Positions 13,224 to 23,919 of a stretch of 64,000 nt of DNA are shown piece by piece. Under the pieces are notes generated by a model that made no database searches, was not told where the DNA came from, and saw only the letters and a program-made list of their open reading frames with translations. Position 1 is the stretch's first letter. Every line of letters starts with the position of its first letter. The DNA is from Phocoena phocoena (Eukaryota > Chordata > Mammalia > Artiodactyla > Phocoenidae), in assembly GCF_963924675.1 (NCBI RefSeq), contig NC_089220.1, forward strand, positions 161,175,270 to 161,239,269. The letters are read 5' to 3'. The position numbers were made by a program, and so were the translations under genes.

Positions 13224-13435
13224 GGGCTTCCCTGGTGGCGCAGTGGTTGAGAGTCCGCCTGCTGATGCAGGGGACACGGGTTCGTGCCCCGGTCCGGGAA
13301 GATCCCACATGCCGCGGAGCGGCTGGGCCCGTGAGCCATGGCCGCTGAGCCTGCGCGTCCGGAACCTGTGCTCCGCAACGGGAGAGGCCACAGCAGTGAG
13401 AGGCCCGCGTACTGCAAGAAAGAAAGAAAGAAAGA
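13224..13435 (+). mobile_element. CHR-type SINE, intermediate form, full 5' end
   Basis: It starts 'ggcttccctggtggcgcagt' and carries the tRNA-like promoter region ('gttgagagtccgcc' A-box area, 'gggttcgtgcc' B-box area). The family body follows (gccgcggagcggctgggccc ... ggagaggccacagcag), ending in a (gaaa)n tail. TSDs flank it: 'aagaaactacacttga' at 13208-13223 and 'aagaaactacgcttga' at 13436-13451, with one mismatch. The tail has grown into a tetranucleotide microsatellite. This copy is among the best diagnostic evidence for a cetacean source. Confidence 0.97.
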
Positions 13436-13451
13436 AAGAAACTACGCTTGA

Positions 13452-13831
13452 TTATAATGCTGTCCTGTGTGGGTTTTTTCAAAATAAGAAACTAAAAATA
13501 GAAATTTTGTAGGTTCCATGATTTTCCAGTAAGTGGCATCCAAATGGCGGAAACAATTGACTATTAACTCCACAGAGAAAGAAAGGCGAATGTGAGCATG
13601 TCCATCCATGACTCAAGGACTGGCCACAGATGACTGTCCCCAGCCGGAGACCATGTGGAAACAAGGGGGAACTTGTCCCCACAGGACACGCCCGGTGCCT
13701 TCCAGGCATGGAGATTGCGGAACAGGCTGTAGGGCAACAAAGCAGGGGTTGGGCCTTCTCCGTTACTCTCTCGAATTTTCCCGCCACTGAGAAGAAGCAC
13801 CAAGGATCTGTCCTGAGGAGGCAACTGCTGC
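13452..13831. other. Unique spacer between SINE and LINE-1
   Basis: About 380 bases without recognised features. Overlapping open frames on both strands (for example antisense 13479-13925) run into the LINE-1 fragment and are not considered genes. Confidence 0.5.
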
Positions 13832-14135
13832 ATTTTTTTTTCCTCCCAGTTTTATTGAGATATAATTGCCATACAGCACTGCATAAGTTTAAGGTGTACA
13901 GCATAATGATTTGACTTACATGCATCGTGAAATGATTATCGCAGTAAGTTTAGTGAACATCCATCATCTCATAGAGATACAAAATTAAAGAGATAGGAAA
14001 AAATATTTTCCTTGGATGAGAACTCTTAGGATTTCCTCTCTTAACAGCTTGCATATATAACCTACAGCAGCGTTAATTATATTTATCATGTTGTACGTGG
14101 CATCCCGAGTACTTGTTTATCTTCTGTAAGGAAGG
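13832..14135 (-). mobile_element. LINE-1 3' UTR fragment (antisense)
   Basis: It begins with a T-rich tail and 'ttttattgagatataattgc', then 'aaggtgtacagcataatgat' and 'gtgaacatccatcatctcat', which is the reverse complement of an older LINE-1 3' UTR. No coding remnant is included. Confidence 0.85.
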
Positions 14136-15139
14136 TTGTATTTAGAATTAACACTCAGAAGGGCAGGGTTGGAGGACAAGCCTGGAAAGTGAATTCTGAG
14201 AAATTCCTGGACATAGGGAGTGGTTGGGCCTGAGGACTCATTGGGTCCGCAGTTGCCCTTACCCAGAACTGACATCTGTTCTCACCATTTGAGATTCCAT
14301 AGTCTACGCTCAGGATGCCTGAAGTTCTGGCACAAAATAGTCAGCAGGTTGATATTCTTGAACTGTTATAAATGATTTCCCTTTGATAATTATGTCAAAT
14401 CAGAAGGAAACTAGAGTACCGAAATGTGTATCAGTCATAGAAAGAAATTCAGATGTAGTATTCTCAATGGAGGAGCCCAAAGCCCCAGATCTGTGGGAAA
14501 TACCTCATGTTGAATGGTGATGCCATCCACTTCAGAAAGATCTCCTGAACTAAATAGTGGGGCTTTCATATCTAAAAGCATCACTTGTATCTTTTTTTAA
14601 CCACACCATCCAGGCTCTGTGTAGGTCATGGAATTAGCATGCAGTGTCAGTCTTCAGAAATCTGTGGTCAGCTGTTTAGATTCTCTTTCTTGACCATTAG
14701 AATCATAGGGAAGGTCTGTACACACAGTGGCTAGTTGATAAATAAGTAAGAATGACTACACTCTTCGCCAACATCAGAAACTAGTCAACATTTTGTTTTG
14801 TCCCTAGATGGCTATATTTGGGCCAGGGCCTCAATTACTCCCCTGAAGTCTGTGACTCTGTGCAGGGAAAACTCCCAGAATGTGTCACTTATCTTAGCAC
14901 CCAGTCAGGCCTGGCCTCTGTGCTTCCAGATGGACACAGGGCACTAAAGGGATCGAACAGCAAGGGCATGACTGCTGTGAAGGACTGGGAGAAGGTCCAG
15001 CCCGGGAAGCAGAGGTGGTGAACCAAAGGCTCAGCCATAGCCATGTCTAGACAAGCAGTGGGCAATGAGATTGAGGGCAAAGAATGGGGTGTCCTAAGAG
15101 TAAAAGAGCTCAGAGTGAAACTCCCATGCCTACTGTCAC
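14136..15139. other. Unique sequence, no recognised gene
   Basis: One kilobase with no gene or repeat that I can identify. Short frames at 14818-15021 (forward) and 14889-15200 (antisense) lack any motif. Confidence 0.5.
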
Positions 15140-16065
15140 ACAAATGAAAAGCAAGCCACGATCTGGGAGAACAATATTTGCAAAACATCCCCCCCACCAC
15201 AAAAGATTTGTATCTGGGCCATAGAAAGAAGTCTTGTAATTCAATAAGAAGACAAACAGCCCAAGTTGAAAAAGAAGATAGACAGATGGCATTTTAGGTA
15301 CATGAAAGATACTCATCAGTCATTAGGGAAATGCAAGTTAAAACCACAGGGAGATACTACTACCACCCACTAGAATGGCTAAAATTAAAGACTGACCTAC
15401 GAAGTGTTGGCAAAAATGTGGAGAAACTGAAACTGTCGTCTCCTGCTGGTAGGAATGGAAAATGGTGAAACCACCTTGGAAAACAGTGTGGCAGTTTCTT
15501 ACATAGTTATACATATACCAGCCCAGCCATGTAACCTAGCCATTTGACTCCTAGAGGAGGAAATGTAATCATATAACCACACAAAGCCTTGTAGACTAAC
15601 ATCCATAGTAGCTTTCTTTGTAGTAGCCCAAATGAGAAACATTTCAAATGTCCAACAGTAGAACAATGGATAAAAGATTGCAGACATCCCTACGGGAGTA
15701 GGCTATAGGACAGTAAGAAAGAGTGGGCTATTGATGTGCGTGACAACAGGGGCGAATCTCAAAATAATTATGCTGAGTAAAGAAACCAGACCAAAAAAAG
15801 TAATATTGTATGATTCACATATAAAGTCCTAGAAACTACAAACTTACCTATGGTGATATCAAGCAGATCAGTTGTTGCCTGAAGATGGGGGAGGGGTGAG
15901 AGGAGGAAAAAGGAAAGTGTGACCCGGAAAACCCTGGGGGTGATGAAAATGTTCCTTATCTTGGCCGTGCTGATGGATTAATGTGTGTATAGGTACATGT
16001 ACACCGTATACATGTACAGTTTATTGTGCTTTAATTGTCCATCAATGTAGCATTTTTAAAAAAGA
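15140..16065 (+). mobile_element. LINE-1 3' part: ORF2 end and 3' UTR
   Basis: Sense-oriented and diverged. Recognisable stretches include 'tgggagaacaatatttgcaa', 'tcattagggaaatgcaagtt', 'agatactactaccacccact', 'gttggcaaaaatgtggagaa', 'aaaacagtgtggcagtttct' and the tail-side 'gatgaaaatgttccttatct'. These follow the order of the ORF2 C-terminal region and 3' UTR. Stops and indels interrupt the frame. It ends in an A-rich stretch near 16055-16065. It is an older subfamily than the short tails at 21190, 42877 and 50572. Confidence 0.9.
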
Positions 16066-16559
16066 AATGACCATGTCTTCAGACTCTCCATAATTAAATT
16101 ACAAGACCTAAAGTTCTATTTTAACTCAGATGTTCCAGTGTATACTCACGTGAAATGTGTAATTGAGACACCAAAATATAGTGACATTAAGCTTCTACAT
16201 CTCAGAAAATAGGAGCATATCCAAGTCCATTTATACTTAAAAGACGCGTTAGGTGAAAGAGTATTGCAATGGAGCAGGAAACAAAAAATTGGTTGACAAC
16301 AGTCCACGAAAATATCCTAAACTGTGAATACCTGAGTTAAAACTCCTGTCCCACCAACTACTGGCCTGAGGGAGCTTAATCAATTATTTCAACGTCTGTG
16401 AGCTTAAAGATTTTTTATAAAATGTATGAAAGAGTAATACTAAAAATGTCTAGAACATAGGCTGTACTGCGGATCAAGTGAGAAAACAATATGTGAACGT
16501 TTTTATAAAACTATAGAGCATATAAGGGTTAACAACCATATTCCAGTTTTAACAATGAC
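16066..16559. other. Unique sequence, no recognised gene
   Basis: Nearly 500 bases of AT-rich sequence between a LINE-1 and a MIR, with no feature that I can support. Confidence 0.5.
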
Positions 16560-16740
16560 TGCACGCCAGGCAGCATCCTAAGAACTGTTCACTCGTGCAC
16601 TCTTTCCAACAGCCCCTCCCTCTCTGTGGATGGGTGTACAGGTGTTTAGAGAGGATGGATCATTTGCTCATAGACACATATCTAGGACACAGTGGGGCTG
16701 TGATTTTCACCCAGGTTTCTCAGACTCCACAACCATAATC
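16560..16740 (-). mobile_element. MIR SINE (antisense)
   Basis: The order 'cacgccaggcagcatcctaa', 'cactctttccaacagcccct', 'gtgtttagagaggatgg', 'ggacacagtggggctgtgat' and 'cacccaggtttctcagactc' follows reverse-complement MIR from tail to head. Confidence 0.75.
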
Positions 16741-17100
16741 ATGAGCATTGTATGATAGTGTCTTCTATGATTTATGCATGAATGGATTCCAAATGCTTAT
16801 GTAGATGCATTCACTTTTTGGGAGGGCAGATACCACACTGCACTGGCTTTCCCAAGCTCTGTGGAATGTGATGTTGGCTAGAAGTTATTATGAAGTGCTT
16901 CTCTGTAAAGTAGATCTGATATAAAAAATTTTTAAAAATAGAACTACCATATGATCCAGCAGTTCCACTTCTGGGTATTTTTCCAAAGTAAACAAAAACA
17001 CTAATTCAAAAAGATGTATATACCCCTATTATTTATTATAGCCAAGTTATGGAAGCAAAATAAGTGCCCATGGATAGATGAATGGGTAAAAAAGATGTGA

Positions 17101-17160
17101 GATATATATATATAAAATATATATATATGTATATAGATACACACACACACACACACACAC
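17101..17160. repeat. (TA)n/(CA)n compound microsatellite
   Basis: Alternating TA units run into about eleven CA units, inside the LINE-1 fragment. It is probably polymorphic in length. Confidence 0.92.
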
Positions 17161-17488
17161 GTACATACAATGGAATATTACTCAGCCACAAAAAAAGAAT
17201 AAAATCTTGCCCTTTGCAACAACATGAATGGATCTGAGGGTATTATGCTAAGTGAAATAAGTCAGAGAAAGACAAATACCACATGATTTCACTTATATGT
17301 GGAATCTAAGAAACAAAACAAATGAACTAACATAACAAAACAGAAACAGAGTCATATATACAGAGAACAAACAGGTGGTTGCCAGAGGAGAGGGTGCTGG
17401 GGGGAGGAAAGAAATAGGTGAGGGAGATTAAGAGATTCAAAATTCCAGTTGCGAAATAAATAAGTCACACGTTTGAGAGAACCTGGGG

Positions 17489-17533
17489 AGTTCTCTCCAC
17501 AGGTTCTCCACAGTTCTCTCCACAGTGTGGAGA
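17489..17533. repeat. Local 14-bp duplication ending in a perfect palindrome
   Basis: The block 'agttctctccacag' occurs at 17489-17502 and again at 17512-17525. The second copy leads into 'tctccaca-g-tgtggaga' (17517-17533), two perfect 8-base inverted arms around one base. This is not part of the usual LINE-1 3' UTR and looks like templated repair or replication slippage. Confidence 0.85.
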
Positions 17534-17575
17534 ATATAGTCAATGAAGAAAAAAGTAATACTGTGTGAATGTTTA

Positions 17576-18396
17576 TTCCTAGATCCATAATAGCCATGTT
17601 AACTATCAGATGGAATATGCTCTCTTCTACTGTTCTTACTCTGACCACTCATTGATGGCTGAATTAAATGTATCTACCTAATGTCTTGAAGTGGCCAGTG
17701 AAATAGTCTTATAAAAATAAAATGGGGAAATGAGAGTGAACAGCAGCTTAGAATACTATCCAGCCAACTTTCAATTTCCTCATTATACTGGCAGAAACAG
17801 AACGCAATAACAAAAAGAGACGCCAAATAAATTGTTCAAAATATTACTTTAACCCTCTCTCTAATCACCTGTTTAACAAGTAATATTTATTCTATTAACT
17901 TAATGAATTTCAAAATGAGCAAACAAATAATAAGAGGTAAAGAGAGAAATTAAGCAAAAGGAGAAATAAGACAAACTACGTGCTCTACTCTGCTGTGTAA
18001 GTTATGTATATTATACATAGTATATATTATGTTTTAAGTAGAATTATATGTTGTATATTATAGATGATTATTTTATATAGTATATATTAATATGTAACAT
18101 ATATTATGCTATAGAATAGATTGAATCATGTATCAAATGTATAATGATAACTTATATAATTTAATCTGAAGAGCAAAACTGCATTGTGAAGATCCTTACT
18201 GAATTTCAACGATTTCTTGAAATCATGTATACAACTATATAAGCTCCAAAGTTCCTCTCTATTGATGTAACAGAAAAAATTCCTATTATCATAAAGAAGC
18301 TGTGCTGTGTGTACATTTCAGTCCAAATCTTTACTTCACCCTATGTAGCATTATTTAATATTTTGCATGATATTCCAGAGGAGAAATTTTAAATAC
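17576..18396. other. Unique AT-rich sequence, no recognised gene
   Basis: There is no gene. The part at 18000-18125 is almost pure A and T, with many overlapping 'tatatt' and 'atatta' words, and would form weak local hairpins. No known AT-rich satellite family is recognised. Confidence 0.55.
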
Positions 18397-18409
18397 AAGA
18401 ATTTGATCT

Positions 18410-18745
18410 CTTTTTAAAATTTTATTTATTTTATTTACTTATTTTTGGCTGTGTTGGGACTTTGTTGTTGCACGCGGGCTTCCTCTAGTTAAGGCAAACA
18501 GGGGCTGCTCTTCTTTGCTGTGCACGGGCTTCTCATTGCAGTGGCTTCTCTTGTTAAGGAGCACAGGCTCTAGGCGCGTGGGCTTCAGTAGTTATGGCTC
18601 GTGGACTCTAGAGTGCAGGCTCAGTAGTTGTGGCGCACGGGCTTAGTTGCTCCACGGCATTTGGGATCTTCCTGGACCAGGACTCAAACCCGTGTCCCCT
18701 GCACTGGCAGGCGGATTCTTAACCACTGCGCCACCAGGGAAGCCC
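18410..18745 (-). mobile_element. CHR-type SINE, long form (antisense)
   Basis: Full-length long form, about 336 bases. On the minus strand it runs from 'gggcttccctggtggcgcag' through the tRNA-like promoter to a body with several 'caactactga'-like modules and an AT-rich tail. TSDs are 'aagaatttgatct' (18397-18409) and 'aagagtttgatct' (18746-18758), with one mismatch. The body is more diverged than the short copies, so this insertion is probably older. Confidence 0.96.
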
Positions 18746-18758
18746 AAGAGTTTGATCT

Positions 18759-19854
18759 TATAATCAAACCTCCTTACTGATCTGCTTATTCTTTCCCTGT
18801 GAATCCCATTTCACGTGTGCCCTGTATTTTATGGAACTTCCGCCCTTGCAAAAACAACCAGTATGTCCCCAAAGTATACAAGGTGGAGAGAGATATTCAG
18901 GTTTGTCTCCATAAAGGAAGTTGAAATCTGAGTTAATTAGCGAAACAACCCAATTTTGGCTGCACTTGCTTGAGAATTTTACCTTCAAGGGTGTTGAGTA
19001 TCAGCTTTAGTTAGATTTAAGTTTCTGTTACTGTATTTTTAGATATCCAGCAGTAAGAAGACCCCTTTGTGTGTCTGGGGAATTCCCAAGTTAGGCGTTG
19101 GTGGGAAGTGGGCCCAGCTCCCACTACTGAAACTGGAAGGGACAACTTTCCCCTTTCCCCACCTCCTAGCCACAAGATACAAGCATGTGGCCTGGGATCA
19201 GCTAGTTGGGTTTTAAAACTGAAGTCAGTGACCAGAGCAGAGCATGGAAGCACTGACTCAGGCAGGCCCAGGGTCCACTGGTGAGGTTCTGCTGGGGTTC
19301 CAGGGCAGCCCCAGTGTTAGTGTGGCAGTGCTGGGGCAGCAGAAGCATCCAGAAAGCCCACCCAGTTGTGCTGGGGTGTGGCCTTTGTGTGGTTCTTGCC
19401 ACTCAGCTTCCCTTGGTTTCCCACCATTTAGTTCTTGAGTCCTTCCATTGATCACAGGAGCTCCCCAGCATCACCTAACCAGTTGTACTCCAGCTTAAGT
19501 CAAGCTGAATTTGTTTCTCTTACATAAAACCAAAAGCCCTGAAAGTATACTGTGGATAGATCTTTTTCTCATATTTGTGTTTGGTCCCAATGCAACGTGT
19601 TTCCCCAGTAACATTTATTCTATGTAGAGCAAATCGTAGCTCAGAGGTGGGGGCAATATCTGAACTAATAAAAATACTGAATACTGCATATTTTCTGAAC
19701 GCATTATTATTTCTTTTAAATGCATGAGATGATTGGAATGAGCTTATTCTAGTTCCTGGAGGAAAGTAATGTAAAAAAAATACATTAAAAATGAGCTCTG
19801 TTTAACAAACTACCTGTTAACAAAGAGCCACTCTTAGGGTTTTAAGAATATATT
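18759..19854. other. Unique sequence, no recognised gene
   Basis: No gene or repeat is identified. Four overlapping frames of 64-78 codons at 19017-19455 on both strands coincide with a GC-richer patch and lack any motif. The patch could be a fragment of an unrecognised old repeat. Confidence 0.5.
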
Positions 19855-19897
19855 GGTACAGAGTCAATGCAATCCCTATCAAATTACCAATGGCATT

Positions 19898-20081
19898 TTT
19901 TTTTTTTTTTTTTTTTTTGCGGTACGTGGGCCTCTCACTGTCGTGGCCTCTCCTGTTGTGGAGCGCAGGCTCCAGACGCGTAGGCTCAGCGGCCATGTGG
20001 GATCTTCCCAGACCAGGGCACGAACCTGTGTCCCCTGCATCAGCAGGCAGACTCTCAACCACTGCACCACCAGGGAAGCCC
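19898..20081 (-). mobile_element. CHR-type SINE, short form (antisense, inside LINE-1)
   Basis: Complete short copy: on the minus strand it starts 'gggcttccctggtggtgcag' and ends in a tail of about 20 A (T on the plus strand, up to 19918). The TSD 'accaatggcatt' at 19886-19897 and 20082-20093 is exact and divides LINE-1 ORF2 sequence, so the SINE arrived after the LINE-1. The long uninterrupted tail and exact TSD suggest a fairly young insertion. Confidence 0.97.
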
Positions 20082-20085
20082 ACCA

Positions 20086-20773
20086 ATGGCATTCTTTACA
20101 GAACTAGAACAAAAAATCTTAAAATTTGTATGGAGACACAAAAGACTCCAAATAGCCAAAGCAGTCTTGAGGGAAAAAAATGGAGCTGGAGGAATCAGAC
20201 TCCCTGACTTCAGACTATACTACAAAGCTACAGCAATCAAGACAATATGGTACTGGCCCCAAAACAGAAATACAGATCAATGGAACAGGATAGAAAGCCC
20301 AGAGATAAACCCACGCACCTGTGGTCAACTAATCTATGACAAAGGAGGCAAGGATATACAATGGAGAAAAGACAGTCTCTTCAGTAAGTGGTGCTGGGAA
20401 AACTGGACAGCTACATGTAAAAGAATGAAATTAGAACACTCTCTAACACCATACACAAAAATAAACTCAAAATGGATTAGAGACATAAATGTAAGACCAG
20501 ACACTATAAAACTCTTAGAGGAAAACATAGGAAGAACACTCTTTGATATAAATCACAGAAGGATCTTTTTTTGATCCACCTCCTAGAGTAATGGAATAAA
20601 AATCAAAAATAAACAAATGGGACCTAATGAAACTTAAAAGCTTTTGCAAAGCAAAGGAAACTACAAACAAGATGAAAAGACAACCCTCAGAATGGGAGAA
20701 AATATTTGCAAATGAATCAACAGACAAAGGATTAATCTCCAAAATATATAAACAGCTCATGCAGCTCAATATT
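20086..20773 (+). pseudogene. LINE-1 ORF2 C-terminal region, broken
   Basis: The longest recognisable coding piece in the window. 162 codons are open from 20086, with ORF2-typical words such as '[19 protein letters not shown]', '[20 protein letters not shown]' and '[19 protein letters not shown]'. This is the part of ORF2 downstream of the reverse-transcriptase catalytic motif, so neither the endonuclease nor the catalytic aspartates are present. The frame breaks at a run of seven T (20565-20571), and an in-frame TAA follows at 20597. Recognisable sequence resumes from about 20627 until the second SINE. It cannot encode an active protein. Confidence 0.93.
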
Positions 20774-20976
20774 TTTTTTTTTTTTGGTACACGGGCCTCT
20801 CACTGTTGTGGCCTCTCCCGTTACGGAGCACAGGCTCCGGACATGCAGGCTCAGTGGCCATGGCTCATGGGCCTAGCCGCTCTGCAGCATGTGGGATCTT
20901 CCCAGACAGGGGCACGAACCCACGTCCCCTGCATCGGCAGGCGGACTCTCAACCACTGTGCCACCAGGGAAGCCCA
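20774..20976 (-). mobile_element. CHR-type SINE, short form (antisense, inside LINE-1)
   Basis: Second antisense SINE in the same LINE-1. The TSD 'cagctcaatatt' at 20762-20773 and 20977-20988 is exact. It is full length at its 5' end ('gggcttccctggtggcacag' on the minus strand), with a T-rich tail on the plus side to about 20785. It differs by several substitutions from the copy 700 bases upstream and has its own TSD, so the two are independent insertions and not a duplication. Confidence 0.97.
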
Positions 20977-21189
20977 CAGCTCAATATTAAAAAAACAAAC
21001 AACCCAATCCAAAAATAGGCAGGAGACCTAAATAGACATTTCTCCAAAGAAGACATACAGATGGCCAAGAAGCACATGAAAGGCTGCTCAACATCACTAA
21101 TTATTAGATAAATGCAAATCAAAACTACAATAAGGTATCACCTCACACCAGTTAGAATGGGCTTCATCAGAAAATCTACAAACAACAAG

Positions 21190-21312
21190 TGGAAAGAGGG
21201 AAGAGATATGGGAACATATGTATATGTATAACTGATTCACTTTGTTATAAAGCAGAAACTAACACACCATTGTAAAGCAATTATACCCCAATAAAGATGT
21301 TAAAAAAAAAAA
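21190..21312 (+). mobile_element. Short LINE-1 3' tail nested in older LINE-1
   Basis: About 110 bases of the 3' end of a younger LINE-1 ('gagatatgggaacatatgta', 'ctgattcactttgttataaa', 'gcagaaactaacacaccatt', 'ccaataaagatgtt') plus an A tail. The same end occurs at 43110 and 50732. It lies where the host LINE-1 lacks several hundred bases of ORF2. No ordinary TSD is seen, but 'tacaaacaa' occurs on both sides (just before 21190 and at about 21324), compatible with a deletion-associated insertion. Confidence 0.88.
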
Positions 21313-21549
21313 CAAATGGAATACAAACAATGGAACATTACTCAGCCATAAAAAGGAATGAAATTGGGTCATTTGTAGACATGTGGATGGACCTAGAGAC
21401 TGTCATATAGAGTGAAGTAAGTCAGAAAGAGAAAAACAAATATCGTATATTAATGCATATATGTGGAACCTAGAAAAATGGTACAGATGAACCGGTTTGC
21501 AAGGCAGAAACAGAGACACAGGTGTAGAGAACAAACATATGGACACCAA

Positions 21550-21598
21550 GGGGGGAAAGTGGGGCAGGGAGGGGTGGGGGGGCGGGGGTGGTAGTGGG
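21550..21598 (+). other. G-rich tract of LINE-1 3' UTR
   Basis: Runs of four to seven G make a strong quadruplex pattern. A G-rich stretch at this place is a known property of mammalian LINE-1 3' UTRs. Confidence 0.8.
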
Positions 21599-21700
21599 AT
21601 GAACTGGGAGATTGGAATTGACATATATACACTAATATATATAAAATAGATAACTAATAAGAACCTGCTGTATAAAAAATAAATAAATAAAATTAAATTT

Positions 21701-22917
21701 TTTAAAATGGGGTTTGTCTTTAAGAAAATCAGTGTGGGAGAAATCAAGATAGTCTCCCCTTTGAAACTGTTCTTCTGGGTTAAGGCTTTGATTCCTTCGC
21801 AAAGGAGAGGGCAGGTAAAGGTGCTTGTTTAAAATGTAAATATTTCTGGATAAGTGAGCTATAACTGACCTGGGAGATAGATTGCTATTCATTATGAAGG
21901 AAAATTAAGGGAAACAGGAGAGGAGAGAATCGTGTTTGAAAGGAGAGTGCTGGAAATATTCAAGAGGCAGCCCAGCCCCGGGGCCCTGAGGGGACAGAGT
22001 AAGGAGCCCAGACCCCTGAGGAGGCTTGTAAACTGGGAAGGAGGGACAGAGATCCGCAGGTGGGGAGTGGACACGTTCACTCTGAGGTCCAGGGCCAGCA
22101 CAGACCAGACGTCTGCTCAGTTGCTGCCAGAACTGTACCATTTTAAAGTAGGGGAACTCCAATTAATGGTAATTTGTTGTGGAGTGAAGAGCCTCCTTAA
22201 GGGGATGTAATCCGTTTTAAAACCAGTTCATTAGAAGATTAGTCTATCCCCTCAGGTTTCAGGTGAGCCTCTTTTAATATCATTTCACAGTTATTTGTTG
22301 TACAGCTTAGGCTTCGAAACTGCTAGCACTTGGCCTCAGAAAGGACCACACTTACTCCCTGTCCTGGCCAAGAAATGTATAGAGATTTCGCTTGTTTTTG
22401 TTTATCGTTATTATTGTTGTTTTTACATTTTCCCCTCATGAATCTTTCAGATCATTTCTCACGTTGATTCTTCCTGAAATTCCACAATCTGTCACTATCT
22501 CCCCAACCCTTAACAAACCTCTCTCATTTGTTTTTTCTCTTGACTCACCTGTTTTGTAAGAAATGAAGGAAGCTTGAATATTAGTGTCTGTCAAGCACAA
22601 AAACGCAGCAAGAGTCCAGATGCTATAAACTTAACAAGCCAGAGTCAGATTCTCCTGGGACTAACCTGCTCCCTGAGGCCAGACCCTCGAGGCCCTCCTG
22701 AGAGGTAATGCCCAGTGGGGTGATGGTCATATTCAATGTGGAGTCACAGTAGATGGGGGTGGGGGTGGAAGTGTGTCAGACTGAAAGCCAGAGGCCCACC
22801 TAGCCACCGCCTGGGATGAGACTCTTAACTTTCTGGTGCTCTTACCCATTTCAGAGAGTGGCTGCAAAGATGCAGGAGATTATTTTAATACACCCCTAAA
22901 AAAACATTATACAGTGC
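21701..22917. other. Unique sequence, no recognised gene
   Basis: No gene is recognised. Overlapping antisense frames at 21892-22162 and a forward frame of 92 codons at 21932-22210 occupy a GC-richer patch and shadow each other. None shows a motif or splice context. Confidence 0.5.
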
Positions 22918-23125
22918 AAAGTATAAAGGCTATAGCATCAGCAGACCCGAGTTTGAATCCCAGACATCCACCCCCTGGCAGCTAAATGACCTTCATCCAG
23001 ATCTGTGCCTCTACTTCTCTGGCTATAAAATGGGGCTAATACCAGCATGATGGAGTTTTGTAAAGATTAAATAAAATAATATATGTAAGATGCCGGGCAC
23101 ATTGTGGGTGCAAAATAAATGTTAC
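22918..23125 (+). mobile_element. MIR SINE
   Basis: Sense MIR: 'cagacccgagtttgaatccc', 'gcagctaaatgaccttcatc', 'ggctataaaatggggctaat', 'gtaaagattaaataaaataa' and 'gtgggtgcaaaataaatgtt' are in consensus order. Nearly complete. Confidence 0.9.
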
Positions 23126-23919
23126 CTTTTTAACCCTTCCCTTCTCTTCCAATGTGAAGTATTAAGAATTAATTTTAAGGATTAATGTTGTGGTTATTAA
23201 ATAATGTATAAATTAAAGTATTAAAATAATGTATCTGAAAATGTCTGTATAATATAAAGAACAACATTAAATATAGAGAATTTTGAAAGCTAAAGCACCA
23301 AAGCAGAGAAGTTTCATGATCAATTATTACATAAATTCATTAAATTAATTTTGTCCTTGTTTGCTCATCTTAATAGAGCACAGTATTCCCAAAGAAGCTA
23401 TTACTTACCATTTTGTTTGTCAGAAGTAATCTTGAACTGGATAGTCAAAGACAGCAGATAATCTAAAAGTCAGTTCTAAAAAGTCAGCTTCCCTTTGAGA
23501 TGCATTTTATGTCACTAGTGGGACAAGATCCTTGAAGGCAGAAACATTAATTACTCCTTTCATATCCCCAAATCCTGACTCGCTGAAGGTGTCCTATAAA
23601 CAGTTGTCGAGCTGAAGTTACTAAGTAAAAGGTCCAAAGTATTTCTTATCGCGTGTATGTGTGACATGGGAGAGTCAGGGAATGAACATGGGGTTTGGAA
23701 TTTGTCTCACGGATCTGAAGAGAAGGCTCAGAATAAACCATCTCGCCCTCTGACGAGACTTAGACTCGATGGAGAAAGATCACCCACAGGCCTCTGCTTT
23801 GGGGTCCCTATTAACCATGTCAGTGTCATAAATGGAGCCCTTCATCCGACCGCTCGTTCTCAGCGCAGCGTAACCTTATCTCCTGTTTGCTGAAGTGTTG
23901 AAACTGCCTCAACTTCCAC
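23126..23919. other. Unique sequence, no recognised gene
   Basis: AT-rich at 23150-23340, then mixed composition. No gene, RNA or repeat is recognised. A 78-codon forward frame (23657-23893) has no motif. Confidence 0.5.

Larger units (their letters stand above)
16918..17575 (+). mobile_element. LINE-1 3' fragment with internal microsatellite
   Basis: Sense LINE-1: 'aatagaactaccatatgatc', 'cacttctgggtatttttcc', 'tggatagatgaatgggtaaa', 'atggaatattactcagccac', 'gctaagtgaaataagtcaga', 'gatttcacttatatgtggaa' and 'caggtggttgccagaggaga' are all familiar. A TA/CA microsatellite (17101-17160) has expanded where LINE-1 normally has a short 'acatatatac'. Near the end, a locally duplicated block and a perfect palindrome (17489-17533) interrupt the 3' UTR. 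The coding frame is not intact. Confidence 0.92.
19855..21700 (+). mobile_element. LINE-1, 5'-truncated, carrying three nested insertions
   Basis: The element starts inside ORF2 ('gagtcaatgcaatccctatc') and continues through the ORF2 C-terminal region to a 3' UTR with a G-rich tract (21550-21598), 'cctgctgtataaaaaataaa' and an A-rich tail. It is interrupted by two antisense CHR SINEs (19898-20081, 20774-20976), each with TSD, and by a short LINE-1 tail (21190-21312). About 300-400 bases of expected ORF2 sequence are absent at the third insertion: sequence jumps from the 'ctacaaacaacaa' region to 'atggaacattactcagccat'. Coding remnants are annotated separately. Confidence 0.95.

Noticed and set aside
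13224..13300. tRNA gene
   Set aside because: A- and B-box-like promoter words are present, but they belong to the tRNA-derived head of the SINE. No intact cloverleaf with proper 3' end, and the same head recurs in the other full-length copies.
13134..13512. Overlapping frames of 67-115 codons over the SINE at 13224
   Set aside because: The same peptides (for example '[18 protein letters not shown]') recur in every SINE copy (19817, 29828, 59374). They are translations of the SINE and not genes.
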